DNA of 64,000 nucleotides from Limonium bicolor (GCA_023374045.1 CM041776.1:40740171-40804170), one strand, 5' to 3'; numbered from the stretch's first letter, positions 33,935-46,581 are shown. Notes: generated from the letters alone by a model not told the origin. Made by a program: numbers and translations.

Positions 33935-35527
33935 CATGACCCTTCACATCCCGCACCTCTCCTGAGCTTGACCTCGGGTGACTGATATGGATGTGGACGT
34001 ACATCCTAGTGGTGAGGACAAGGACGACTCAGAAGAAGATTATGTCGGTCCCGACCAGGAGAGTGACACAGATGAGGACGCGGCGTGTCGTATGGTCCCT
34101 GCCGTTCCCACCGGGTGGAAGCTGTCAGAGGTGCCAATTTCGGGTGGGCCACTACTGACTAGTGTCATCACTAGTTCTGAGCGACACGTTATTGTTGTTG
34201 ACCTATGGTCTACCGCTTAGGTATGTCATCTTTCCTACCTTGTATAGGATATAATTTATTTAAATTCAGTAGTAGTTGTAAATGGTCAAACGTTGGTCAA
34301 CATTTAGGACCGGGGGGCTTTGACCTTCAATTTACGGAAGAACGTGATTAATAAGTGGCCCTTTACGAAAGAAGAGATCCGGTGCAGACAGGCACGAAAC
34401 ATGATCAAGCTATCTGGGTTGCATCATCTGTTGGACATCACATGGCCGTATAACAACATGTCGTTGTTCTCAGCATTCGTGGAAAGGTGGCAGCCCGATA
34501 CTAACTCTTTCCACATGACGTAGGGTGAGATGAAGATCACCTTGCACGATGTGTGGATGTTTCTATGGATCCCCATCATCGGTAGAGCACTTCATGGAAA
34601 CACGTTGAATGCTGAGCTGAAGAATGTGATGGCTGAGTGTTTAGCATTTGGGGAGGACATTAAGGCGGTGGTGGAGACACTATAGCACAGTGGTGTTGTA
34701 GTGATTTCACATCTCATTTGCCACTACACCGAATGAGCAAATGACCCTATGAAGTAGGCGTGGGGGTGGCTCTACTATGTTATTGGCACTACCTGATTAC
34801 CTGCGAAGGGACATGGATGACTAAGTCCTCATGCCTTTTGGTTAGTCACCCTCCAAGAAGAATGCTACTAGATTGGACACGTGCGCATGGGGAGCAGGTG
34901 CTCTAGCTTGGAATAGCATCTCGTACAGACTTGGCTGGGATATCTGGTTGCATGAAGCTGCTTGAGGTATGTGGATAAATGTTTAGCTGGTATTGGAAAA
35001 CTCATTCGTCATCAGAATCTGTGAAATCAACTTGATTTATTTGTGTAGTGCTGAATATATGCCTACTTCCCCACTTTGAGGCCAGTTGTGAGTTCAGACT
35101 GGCGTGGCGGTAATGGAAGACCCTGGGCTATGAGGTGGGTGAGGTCTACTATCCAGCAGCATGATCATGAATCGCTGGAGAACTACATACGGCATTTAGA
35201 TGCTCTGACCACCTGAAATGTAAGTCTTGGCTTTTACTAAACTTTCGAACATTGCTTATATTTATTAATAGCATTGTATATCATTGTTGATTTCTTTTTA
35301 TGACAGTTCGATGTAGATTGATTGGTTGTTGTACAGTCATGACATGATGTTCACGGGGGGTGCACATCGTATAGAGGTACTTTGTAGTACATGGGGGTGA
35401 GTGAGTCGTACATGCCTGAGCGTTGTCTTTGGTAATTTGGATATGTTTAGTGTATCCCGCAGGTTCCAATCCGACTGAACCCAAGATCAGAGCGACGGGG
35501 GAAAGTACCACCATACATGTGTGTTTA

Positions 35528-35542
35528 CCCCCCCCCCCCCCC
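35528..35542 (+). repeat. Poly-C run of 15
   Basis: Fifteen C in a row within the decayed PMD gene, encoding prolines in one frame. Runs of this kind are prone to length errors both in replication and in sequencing. Confidence 0.9.
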
Positions 35543-36408
35543 GATGTATAGTGTGTGGGACAGCACACCTCGACTCCATTCGCCCAGCCCTAACTACACT
35601 CCTACGCAGGCTGTCCTGCACTTCTGCGGACCAGGGTACTTGGAGTGGTACACGAATCACACTCACCAGAAAATCCTAAACCTAGAAAAGTATAACAACA
35701 ATTTCCTCCTTCCTCCGGATCCTGCCTAGGTGAATAATATCTTATTTATCTAGTGTATACAATCATTTGCGTTATATTGTCATCTAACTAGATTTATATT
35801 CTTGCAGCTTGTGACTGAGGAAAATGAGCTTGGCCGGGATTACTATCCCGGTAATCGGAGTTAGGATTGGACATACTTTTGTCAAGGTATACCAGAGGAG
35901 GAGCATATGGCCATAGCCCAGGGGATTGATGAAATCTTCAGCACCATGTCCATATGAAATTCTTATCCGCACCAGTACGGAGCACCTTAGTCTTTTTTAG
36001 TTGGGTTACATTTGAAATGTTAGACATTTCTAAATTTGCAATTGTGTACTTTTAGACGTCTTGGTTTTTTAGTTTAAAGTTTGACTCTTGTACGATGATT
36101 TAGGTAATCTAGAACGTATTCTGGGATTTTTAATTTATGTTACATTTCTAGTTTTCCCTATACTAATGTCTTTAATAAAGTAATGACAATGCCTGCTATT
36201 AATTAGCAATTACAGTCAAAATCATGATTGCTAGTTATGGCATTGTCTTAACATAGCAAGTCATTTGCAAGAGAAGAAGGACCATTGATTGACATATCCA
36301 ATCAACTTCTACATTGAACTGTTTGAAACACATATACGATCTACTTGTGATGACCAAGAAAATTTATTGTTCATGTGCTTAAACGAGACTTTGGGATGCG
36401 TGTCATGA

Positions 36409-36905
36409 GGTTCGAGACCAATACAAGACCAAACGGGAGCAAAACCTGCATTTTGGTGCAATTTCCCTCTGGTTCGGGTATGTGTCCGGGTCAACAAACC
36501 CCGACCACCCCTTTGCAGAAGTCTCTACCAAAATCTGTGCATGGTCCGGGTTTGTATACGAGTCTACAAACCTGGACAAACCCTTTACGGAAGTTTCTGC
36601 CAAGTTTTCGACGGGTTTGTGTCCGAGTCTTCAAACCTGGACCACTCTACCGCTGAACTTCTGCCTTTTTTCACTCCGGTCCGGGTTATATACCTTGACC
36701 AATCATCGATGCACGGGATTTGGCCACATCAGTGTGGTCCAAGTTATTAAGCTGGGCGCAAACCCAGACCACACACACATTTTGGTAGAGACTTCTGCAA
36801 AGGGTTGGTCCGGGTTTGTAGACCCATACACATACCCGAACTAGAGTGAAAATGCACCAAAATGCAGGTTTTTCTCCTATTTGTTCCCGTCTTGGTCTCG
36901 AACCT
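36409..36905. repeat. Fold-back element with about 150-bp inverted arms
   Basis: The left arm (36409-36560, from GGTTCGAGACCAA) and the reverse complement of the right arm (36757-36905, from GGTTCGAGACCAAGACGGG) match over about 150 bp, including CCTGCATTTTGGTGCA, TTCGGGTATGTGT and GCAGAAGTCTCTACCAAAAT. The centre holds further short hairpins of the form GTCCGGGTTTGTA..TACAAACCTGGAC. No ORF in it looks real. It could be a miniature transposon or a rearranged MULE end; no target duplication was identified. Confidence 0.75.
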
Positions 36906-37320
36906 AACATAATTACTTATACCCACATGACTAGACGTACCAGGTTACTGTTACCGTCAACGTTTCGTACAATATGACTGTCCAGTACACAAGTTACCAT
37001 TTTAACCTGACATAATTACTTTTACTGAACTACAAGGATGTAACAAGTTATTGTTACCTATTAGATTTCGCACACTATGACTGTGTCCAGTACAAAAGCT
37101 ACCGTTTTATCCTAACATAATTAATTTTACTAACATGAAAGAACGTACCAGGTTACTATTACCTATTACTTTTCGTACACTATGACTATGTCCAGTACAC
37201 AAGTTACCATTTTAACCTAACATAATTGCTTTTACTAAACTACAAGGACATACCAGGTTACTGTTACCTATTACTTTTCATACACTATGACTATGTCCAA
37301 TACACAAGTTACCGTTTTCA
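36900..37320 (+). repeat. About 105-bp tandem repeat, four units, upstream of the MULE gene
   Basis: Each unit carries the phrases AACCTAACATAATTACTTTT, GTACCAGGTTACTGTTACCTA and TACACTATGACTATGTCCAG. Units begin near 36900, 37003, 37110 and 37213 and end 30 bp before a TATA box. The first unit overlaps the right arm of the fold-back. The place suggests an upstream promoter array, which is inference. Confidence 0.8.
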
Positions 37321-37346
37321 CTTTTCGAACTTTACACCATGGCCTC

Positions 37347-37354
37347 TATATAAG
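37347..37354 (+). promoter_or_regulatory. TATA box of the MULE transposase gene
   Basis: TATATAAG stands 125 bp before the ATG at 37472, with a CT-rich leader between. Spacing and context are those of a plant pol II promoter. Confidence 0.6.
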
Positions 37355-37471
37355 AAGTTCCTCCTTCACACACTTACTTTCCTTCTTCTAATTATTTTCA
37401 ATCTCTCTCGTACTCGTTTTCTTCAAACACTCCCCCTTGTCATCTTCAAAGAAACCGCCAACTAGTGCAGC

Positions 37472-40367
37472 ATGGATTCCAATTCCGATTCTGATTATGA
37501 GTATAGTCGAGCATTGGTTTGTATTTCTACAGTAAAACACTATCGTACCATTGTTGATACTATGTTTCTTGACAATCTCTTAACGTTTCTTGTAGGATAT
37601 TGATTCATCCACAGATGATAACTTGGACAATTTTGAAAAAAAGGTTTAGGGTATACATGCACGGATGGATGAGTTCCTACAACATGACTTTAACAGACCA
37701 CTTGTGGTTGACACAGGGTATTTAATCTACACAAATCAAACCTTTGCTAATAAAAAAGCTGCTAAGGACTGGGTAGACATTGTTGGCCATCCCAACCACA
37801 TCTACACCATAATTCAATGTAGACTTCTATTTCACGTATGAGAGTATAGGAAACCACGTATGCAAGACCAACCAAGTAATGACGCAGGGCATCTGAGTCG
37901 AAAAGATGTGGTTGCCCTTTCACAATCAAGGGATATTACACACAATATGGGTGTATGTTAGTTGTGCACAATGGGTGACATAGTAACAACCTTGACGAGT
38001 GGGTAGAGGGCATTTTGTAGGTAAGCGTCTGACCGAGGAGGAGTTGATGATCATTGATCAGAGAGCCCGAGTTGGTGTGCCACCTTCTATTATTTATTCA
38101 GAGCTTACGACAATTAAGCCTGGCACATCCACAACTAGGAAAGATATCTACAACTACAACAAGATACAAAAAGAAAACAAAGCTCGATAAAAGAAATAGT
38201 CAATCGATGGTGCAAACTCTATTGACCGATCTAGTTGAAAACAAGTATTACTATGATTACACGACCGAGCCAAGTAAGATACCTCATATTGTATGCCATA
38301 CATTTAATAGATATAATTTTGGTGTAATGTCAACTTGATATAACATCATTTTGGTCATCTTCCACTTGTTAGCTGATACTACAAGGTTTGGTTCTATCTT
38401 CTTTACACACCTGACCTCAAGAGAATTTCTACATGCATTTCTGTATTTCATGGGCATAGACGCAACTTACAAGACAAACATTGCCAAGATTCCCCTGGTA
38501 CATTTCATCGGCATAACAAGTGTTAGGAAGAACTTCAGCATCACCTTCATCTTTCTTGCTACCGAATCGACTGACACGTACATGTGGGCTCTTCAAAACT
38601 TAAGGCTGCTTCTTGGTCCCAGTAATACCTTAACATTCATTATCGATAGATGTTTGGCGCTGATGAAGGCCTTGCAAGTAGTACTTTCAGATTGATACCA
38701 TCTTCTATGTCGGTGGCACATTAGTAGAGACATCTAGGGAAAGGCGGAGAAGTACATGGGGAGTAGAGGCAGGGTGGCAGCTACGGTTAGAAGGTGAAAT
38801 TTAGTAGTGTACTCAAACACATAGGATGAGTACAACGACCAACTACAAGTATTCAAAGATACATACAGAAGCTATCCACGACTTAACACATATGTGGTAG
38901 TAGTTTGGGAGAGGTATAAGGAAAGGTTTGTAGAGGCATGGGTCAAGAACGTGTTGCACTTCAGGAACACAACGACAAACAGGCACGATTAATGATCTAC
39001 TAAATTTTAACCTATGCATCCAATGAAATTGAACTAACATGTTTACTTAAACATGTGACAGGGTTGAGAACGCTCACTCTGCTCTTAAGGCTAGACTGAA
39101 GAGTGCTAGACACACTTTAGATGTTATCTTCCCAAAAATTAACGACCAGGCCAACACTCAAGTGAGAGAGTTGAAGAAGGACTTCAAAGGTGCACAGACG
39201 AAAAGCAGAAAAGAGCACAAGAGGGTTCCTATTGGTGATTTAATCGGGAAGGTTGGTGTCTTATGCTTGGATGAAGTAGTCAAGGAGCTTGGTAGGGGGA
39301 TTACATTGGAACAGATAGCTCACTTTGTCAGTGTGATAAGGGGGCATCCCATGGACTACCATGTATATGTAGAACATGTTGAATAATGGTATCATGTGTT
39401 CCATGAGAGATGTACACTGTTTCTATAGTACACTTTGAGCTGAAAGAATAATAAATCAGCAACACAAATGCTAGACTACAAAGAAACAAAGCAAATGAGG
39501 TGGCAAGCTATTGCTGCTGAGGTGTCTCAGTCAGAGGATCCAACACTAATGGCAAGATGTTATGGTCACATCCACACTTTCATCCATCTGGATCTATCAT
39601 GCGACTTGGGAGAACCACTAGAGCAACAAGTGATTGGCAGACCTCCAGGGCCATCCAGACCAAACCGGCAGGAACCTTCGGCTTGGGAGCATAATCAACC
39701 ACGGGTGAGCCAATCCCAAGAAGCATCGTCCACTAGAAGATCCTTCAACACATGATTATCAGCTCCTGGACGCTTCATGTCTGCGGATACATTCCAGTAC
39801 ATCGGAGACTTCCAGGCAAACCTTTATCAATATATAACTGGATATATGGATGTTCTCCTATATGGTAATTGTGGCTTCAGGGTGGTGGCGTATTACCTGT
39901 ACATGAATCAGGATCGCTGGAAACAAGTCTGCAAAGCATTGTTCACTGAAATGAAACCCACCGAGTCCGTAAAATATTCGTATCAGAACATGTTCAACAT
40001 GACGCGATACAACGAGATGTTGAGGGAAATATGTTTCAATGAAGATGGCCCAGCACCTCCGGAAAAATGGATGAGCACAGAAATGGGGACCGTGATCGCT
40101 ACGCGCTACACTTCTATAGTGGTGTTCTACTCCGCTATATATGGGAATGCCAAAAGTAGTACATTCCTCCCTATCGAAGATCATAATAACCATAGTCGTC
40201 CAAGGGGAGAGATCCACATAGGAGTGTGCAAACACGAACATTTCGTTAGGTTCTATATGATTCAAGATTCACCACTACCCCCTGTCTACCCGCAATGGTA
40301 CACGGTTGGAACTTGGATTTACCCACTACAATCTAGATTAGATAGGTGGAGCACTGAACTGCTGTAA
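37472..40367 (+). pseudogene. FAR1-like MULE transposase joined to an OTU protease domain, decayed
   Basis: ATG 37472 opens a short acidic exon (MDSNSDSDYEYSRA), with a likely intron to about 37597. The transposase core is clear at 38351-38695: MGIDATYKTN holds the first catalytic Asp and FIIDRCLALMKAL the second; CRWHIS follows at 38700 in the expected place. A C-terminal piece (VENAHSALKARL, 39062 on) runs to 39386. The frame 39468-40367, with one stop at 39753, ends in an OTU-type cysteine protease: YGNCGFRVVAYYL near 39860, KWM..EMGTVIA, and HFVRFYMI. The usual Asp before GNC is Tyr. MULE transposases cut and paste Mutator-type DNA; OTU domains remove ubiquitin. Stops and frame changes occur throughout. 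Terminal inverted repeats were not found. Confidence 0.75.
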
Positions 40368-40500
40368 ATATTTGGACTCAAATGTCGTCTTGTAATATGT
40401 TATGTAACTTAGTTGTGATTCAAGATGCTTAATAAATGACTATTAAGTTGTTTCAAATGTCGATTTGTAATTTTTCAAGAACAAAATATCACCCCCAACA

Positions 40501-40834
40501 CATTCCAACGTATTTCGGATAGTTTGATGAAAAAAAACTGTACTGCAGTTAGTAAAAGATGTTACTATTTGTAGTAGAAACTTGCAGTGTTCTTTGTCTG
40601 GTGTAGAGAGTGAGTGAGTGAGTGTGTGGTTTAGGAAGATGGGAGAAGAAGATGACCAGAGTCTAAACTTCAGTTGGACAAGTGATGATGAGCCTGTTGA
40701 TTCAACCTTATCCGTGTTTAACAAATTTGAAGATCAAAAGTGTGATGTTGCAGAGGCATGTTCTTCATCTAGCTCATTCCAACATATTTCGGATAGTTCG
40801 GTGTAAAAAAAAATTATACTGTAGTTAGTAAAAA
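40501..40834 (+). repeat. 60-bp direct repeat pair flanking a short ORF
   Basis: CATTCCAACGTATTTCGGAT..AGTTAGTAAAA at 40501-40557 recurs at 40775-40834 with a few changes. The 218 bases between contain a 62-codon frame (40618-40806) with an acidic, serine-rich product; its end runs into the second repeat copy. I do not recognise it, and it may be a remnant of the upstream MULE 3' region. Confidence 0.65.
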
Positions 40835-40840
40835 TCACTA

Positions 40841-41826
40841 TTCATCAAGTATAAACTTATTTATTTAAATCACAATATGATATCAATTAATGAAAAAAAG
40901 CTACACCCATACTTCATTACATGTTTACATAATGAATGTGATTTAAAATAATTTTATACTGCTACGATTAATAATTTTGTACTGTAAATAGCAACCCCTT
41001 TTATATTTGGTCCAAACATATATATGACTGTATTTGTTTTGAAAAGCTTTAATTTTAACAAACAGTGGTATAAAAATTTAATTTCCACTATATTTTCATG
41101 TTAATTAATTAAAAAAATTAAAAAACTACACAAAATAAAGATAATTATAAAAACATATCAAAACAAATTATAGAATCATAAAAAAAAGACAATGAAAAAA
41201 AGAATAAAAATTGAAATTAAAAATAATAATTACTATAGACATAATAATATATAAACAATTTAAAATAAGATTTTTTAAGAAATGTTTAAAATTCGTAAAA
41301 CAAACAAATTTTTTTAAAAACTAATATAAAACAAATTCAAAATTGGAAAGTTTTGGAACGTGAAAAAAAATTAATTTCCTCTTCCCGACTCTTTATCCTT
41401 CTACTTCACTAAAACTTTAAACTCTAAGAAATTCATTATAACGTGTTCCTATATTATATTTTAATATACTGAATAAGAAATAAACAAACAAAATTGAATA
41501 TTAGTTTATTAATAAAATGCAATCTAACTGTCGAATTAGTTGTGATTATATACAATTACCACATTTCATATGAGATTAGTTTTGTTTTATAAGCTGATAA
41601 ATATAATCTTATTTATGATATTTAATCATTTTTCAACTATAATTACAAATATATAAATGAAAAAGAAAAAATGAAAAACAGGCGAAGATGATAAAGAAAA
41701 TAGAAGAAAACAAAACTTTCAATTTGTTTGATATTTAATTTATATTCTTTTTGTTTATGATTTTAACATTTTCTGATCTATTTTATGAAATGTAATATAT
41801 TGTAAAACTTTATTAAATGGTTTTTA

Positions 41827-41870
<44 letters not shown>

Positions 41871-42275
41871 TTCTATTGTATGTCATCATATATTCTGTTA
41901 ATTAACTTTTATCTCAAATTTTATTCATTTTATGTTATAGTACATTTCTTGGTAATTTAGTCTATTTTATTGTTTTTTTATTTATCTATTTCTTTTATAG
42001 TATTTTAACGAAATTTAACTTTTTAACACAAGTATATATTGTGAACTTCCACCCTCATCTGTTAACAATCATAGATATTTGTCTTTTTTTCCTACTAATT
42101 TTTTTCCTACTCATTAACAGTTGGAGTGATATTTTATTAATTAAAACACAAATATAGTAGTATTTCATAACTTATTATTTTTTAGTGGTGTTTTATGAAT
42201 TAACTTCATAAATAATCTGACTAACCACCACATGTACCCTTACAGATTACAACAGAACAGTCATCGTTAAAGATG
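40841..42275. other. AT-rich intergenic DNA with (AT)18
   Basis: About 1.4 kb of AT-rich sequence without credible coding frames. A perfect (AT)18 run lies at 41833-41868. I see no transposon borders in it. Confidence 0.7.
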
Positions 42276-42280
42276 AAAAG

Positions 42281-45200
42281 TATTAGTCCATGGATCAGTT
42301 GTTGATATTGGGCCTGAGTTATTTCAGTATTTGGGCCTTTATTCTCGTACATAGGGTTGTAACTATAAATACACCCTCACTCAAAGATCAATACAACGGA
42401 GATATTTTATACATTCTGTTACTTTTAGTATGGTATCACGAGTCTCTTAGGGTTAACACCTAAATCTTCCGATGGCGAACAATGACGGTGGTGATGACAT
42501 TCTTTCACCTGGTTCTGGCATCTCCTCCCTCCGCTGCAAACACCAGTGTTGTCGTCAACACTTCCCCACCGTCCTACTCTATCATTGCTGCTGCTTCACA
42601 TCTAGATGTAGATCATCATCTAATATGTGGTCTACTCTAACGGATATTTTTGTTGCTCAGTCCTCTGCTAATGTTGGACAATTTTATTGGCAATTGGCAA
42701 GTATTAAGAAAAAGGGATCTGAAACTATCACAGAATATTATAACAGAGCCCAAAGTCTGGTCTCCTCCCTAGCATCTGCTGGTGATATTGTTTCTGATAG
42801 GGATTTTAAAACATTCTTACTCAAAGGTTTGTCCACAGTTTATGACTCCATTGTTACCTATCTTATGACTAGCACCTCCTCTCTTACTCCACATCAAATT
42901 TATGCCCATCTTTTGAGTCAAGAAGCACGGCTCATAGAACAACAATCCCAACAAACTTCCTCAATCTCCCTCAACAACACAAACAAAAATGACAAACAAC
43001 CTTCAAAACAAAATCAGGACCGCAACAGAAACAACAACAACAAATCTCACGGGAGAGGATATTCCCAGTCTACCAGATCTGGATCCTCTTCGTCCTTTTA
43101 TGGAAATTCTCCCACTACTTTTGCTGGCCATGTTGATACTAGGCCCCAGTGCCAGATCTGTGATAAACGTGGTCACACTGCAAGACAGTGTTATCACCGG
43201 TTCAATCAGTCCTATCAAGTGCCACCTCCTAAGTCTTTTCAAGCTAATGTGGCTTCTGGACAAAGCACTTCCAGTCAAGGGAACTGGATTGCAGACTCTG
43301 GTGCTACCCACCATTTTACAAATGATTTTCAACGGATGAATTTGGGGGCTAATGATTACACTGGAACAGAGACCATCAGTCTTGGAGATGGTAAATCTCT
43401 TTCTATTACACATCATGGATCAGGCAACCTATATACCTCTTCTGGTTCATATGTGTTATCTGATATGTATCGGGCTCCTGGTCTTGTTAATAATCTTATA
43501 TTTGTGCGAAGATTCACTAGTGATAATGATGTCTCTATTGAATTCTTTCCTGATTATTTCTTTGTGAAGGATCGCTCAACTGGGAGGATCCTTCTGCGAG
43601 GCTTGGTTAATGATGGGCTCTATACCTTTCCAACTCCTATTCAGGCAAATCATGTTTCAGTTCAGACAGGAGTCCGCACTACAGTTGATATTTGGCATTC
43701 TAGGCTGGGCCATCCATCATCTTCTCAAACGAAGTTTATAGTTAATAAATTCAAGTTGCCTTTAACCAGTTCTTCTGGTTTAAGTTTTTGCAGTTCTTGT
43801 TGCAAAGGGAAAAACCATGCTCTCCCTCATCCTAGCACTAGTGCTAGATCTTTAATTCCTTTTCAACTGTTATATATGGATTTGTGGGGTCCAGCCCATC
43901 AGACTTCAATTGATGGTTATCGATACTATTTACTTATTGTTGATGATTCGGCAAGATTTATGTGGTGTATTCCCCTAATTCAGAAATCTGATGTCTCTCT
44001 GATTGTTCCTAAGTTCATTACTATGATTGAGAATCAGTTTTCTACCTCTGTCAAGTCTATTCAGACAGACAATGGGGGTGAGTTTGTTGCTCTTAAGGGT
44101 TTTCTCAGCAACAAGGGGATATTTCATCGTTATACCTGCCCTTATTCCCATGCCCAAAATGGCATGGTTAAGTGCAGACACCGCTTGGTTATGAATAAAG
44201 CTTTATGTCTTTTAGCACATGCATCTATACCTTTGATTTTTTGGTCTTATGTTGTGCAGACTGCTACTTACCTTATTAACAGGACCCCCTCCAAGCCTCT
44301 CCATGACCAGTCTCCCTATCAGTTGCTATTTCATTCAGCTCCTGACTATAGCAAACTCAAAACCTTTGGCTCTTCCTGCTGGCCAAATTTAAGACCTAGA
44401 AATTCCCACAAACTATCTTTTAGGTCAAAGGAGTTTATTTTTCTCGGTTATCCTAATGCTCAGACTGGTTATATTTGTTATGATCCTATTGCTCATACCA
44501 CTCTCATCTCCAGAGATGTGCTCTTTAATGAACAGCATTTTCCTTTTTCTGTCAACTCCAAATCTCCCTCACCATCTCTCCCTTCACCTACATCTGATTA
44601 CCTTGACCCCACATTTGTGCCAACTACAGTTCAGGTCACTACATCCAATCCACCTTCTTCTCACACCCCTGATTCTACAGGAACTGCCAACACCCATATT
44701 ACTGACTTGTTTCTTCTCCTTCCACCAACTCTCCCACTCCCCACACTTCTCCTTCAGCTCCTCAAAATGCCCATCCAATGGTTACTCGTTCCAAAACAAA
44801 TTCCCTTCAACCCAAGTCTTATACAGATGGTACAATTATTTGGCCAAAGTTACACAATGCAGTTACTACATCTACTGATATTCCAGAAGAGCCAACATAT
44901 AAGCAAGCACAACAGTTTCAAGAATGGAGGGATGCTATACAGCGGGAGTATGATGCTCTTATTAACACTGGCACATGGGAATTAGTTCCCTCTAATCCGT
45001 CTATGAATATTCTGGGAACTAGATGGATTCTAAAGACCAAGAGGAATTCTGATGGGTCTATACAGAGAAGGAAGGCCAGGTTAGTTGCACAAGGTTTTAA
45101 CCAATCTTTTGGACAGGACTACACTGAGACATATAGTCCTGTGGTTAAAACGGCCACTATCCGTGTTGTTTTATCTATTGCCATTTCCCTTAATTGGCCT

Positions 45201-46581
45201 ATTCATCAGGCAGATATCCAAAACGCCTTCTTACATGGAGATTTGGAAGAGCAAGTCTATATCAAACAACCACAGGGTTCTGTTGACTCTCGTTTTCCCT
45301 CTCATGTGTGTCTTCTTAAGAGGTCTCTCTATGGTTTAAAACAATCTCCTCGCGCTTGGTTTTCTAAACTAAGCAATTATCTCATCAACATCAGTTTTAA
45401 ACCATCACTCTCTGACTCATCCCTTTTTTGTGTACCACCACAACAAGGATGTCATGTATGTGCTTATCTATGTTGATGATATCTTGTTTACCGGTTCAAC
45501 CCTAGATCTGGTTACAGCCTTCACTCAGAATCTATCCTCACACTTTCCAGTTTTTGCTACTGGACCGCTAAGCTACTTTCTGGGTGTATCTGTGACTCGC
45601 ACACATGAGGGGCTATACCTCTCTCAACGAAAATATGTCTCTGATCTACTCACTAAAGTCAAGATGCATACGGCTAAACCTGTTTCTACCCCTCTGTCCC
45701 CCACGGTAGACCTAGACACACATAACTCCCCAGATTTTGAAAACCCTACTTACTACAGGAGTGTTGTTGGTAGTTTGCAGTACCTTGCTCTCACTCGCCC
45801 AGATCTTTCATATGCGGTGAATCGCATTTGCCAGTACATGCACAAGCCAAAACAAATACACTGGAGCGCAGTGAAACGAATACTACGGTACCTTGTTGGG
45901 ACTCAAAGAATGAGTCTTTTCTTTCCAAGATCTCCTCTGGGTTCTCTGGACGTCTTCTCCGATGCAGACTGGGGTGGCTCCCCTGTTGATCGTCGCTCCA
46001 CCGGTGCTTTTCTCGTCTTCCTCGGCAATCATCTTGTATCGTGGTGTAGCCGCAAACAGAAGATGGTGGCGAGGTCGTCAACTGAGGCAGAGTACAAGTC
46101 GGTGGCAAACGCCACTGCAGAAGCAACATGGATCCAACTTCTGCTCTCTGAATTAGGGATTTCCCTTGCGCATCCTACCTCTCTGTATTGTGATAATTTG
46201 GGTGCTACTTTTCTCGCCTCTAATCCCTCCATACACAGCCGAATCAAACATATCTCTCTCGACTATTTTTTTGTGCGCGAGAAAATACAGAACGGAACCC
46301 TAAAAATTTCTCATCTTGCAACAAAGGATCAGGTGGCCGACATTTTGACAAAGGCTTCATCTACTTCTCACTTTCATAGTCTTCGATCCAAACTTCCTCT
46401 TGTCAGTAAGTAGTTTGGACTCACGGGGGCATATTAGTCCATGGATCAGTTATTGATATTGGGCCTGAGTTATTTCAGTATTTGGACCTTTATTCTTGTA
46501 CATAGGGTTGTAACTATAAATACACCCTCACTCAAAGATCAATACAACGGAGATATTTTATACATTCTGTTACTTTTAGTA
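42281..46581 (+). mobile_element. Complete Ty1/copia retrotransposon, 4301 bp, with TA...TA ends
   Basis: Two 150-bp LTRs (42281-42430 and 46432-46581) differ at three positions. A perfect 5-bp duplication AAAAG flanks them (42276-42280 and 46582-46586). Next to the 5' LTR is TGGTATCACGAGTC, a primer-binding site for tRNA-iMet; before the 3' LTR is CACGGGGGCATA, the polypurine tract. The LTRs begin TA and end TA instead of TG...CA; the duplication and the LTR comparison leave no other border. Each LTR has a TATAAATA box (42364-42371 in the first). The element lies about 330 bp downstream of the stop codon of the EMB506-like gene, in the opposite orientation. Confidence 0.95.
42472..46413 (+). 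pseudogene. Copia gag-pol polyprotein gene, disabled
   Basis: The order is that of copia. Gag is followed by a CCHC knuckle (CQICDKRGHTARQC, about residue 227), a protease (DSGATHHF, about 275), the GAG-pre-integrase H..H..C..C region (WHSRLGHPS, about 408), and integrase with Asp in LYMDLWGP (470) and QTDNGGEF (533). Then come reverse transcriptase (NAFLHGDLEE; YVDD at 45469-45480) and RNase H (DADWGG; RSSTEAEY), with a stop at 46413. Four defects are visible. The gag N-terminus is shortened and out of frame before about 42630. The third integrase acid is Lys (AAG at 44170). There is a frame change in the linker near 44640-44720, and a one-base change in the T6 run at 45424-45429 just before YVDD. 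Confidence 0.92.

Larger units (their letters stand above)
33763..35730 (+). pseudogene. Plant mobile domain (PMD, MAIN-like) protein, decayed
   Basis: After the solo LTR a serine/proline repeat (33815-33934) and an acidic stretch (33984-34080) lead to GGPLLTSVITSSERHV, the start of a PMD. An intron seems to run from about 34219 to 34303. The frame from 34320 continues with LFSAFVERWQPDTNSFHM, a PMD hallmark, and after one stop GEMKITLHDVWMFLWIPI. Later pieces in other frames give CAWGAGALAW (34880s), a block near 35040-35210, and GYLEWYTNHTHQK (35637 on). PMD proteins silence or mark transposons in plants and also occur within MULE and gypsy elements. At least five stops and two frame changes rule out function. 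Confidence 0.75.

Noticed and set aside
36375..36910. Several 70-120-codon frames on both strands
   Set aside because: All read the arms and centre of the fold-back element.
29221..41400. Terminal inverted repeats of the MULE composite
   Set aside because: I compared 29200-29700 with the reverse complement of 40400-41400 by eye and found no match, so no ends are claimed.
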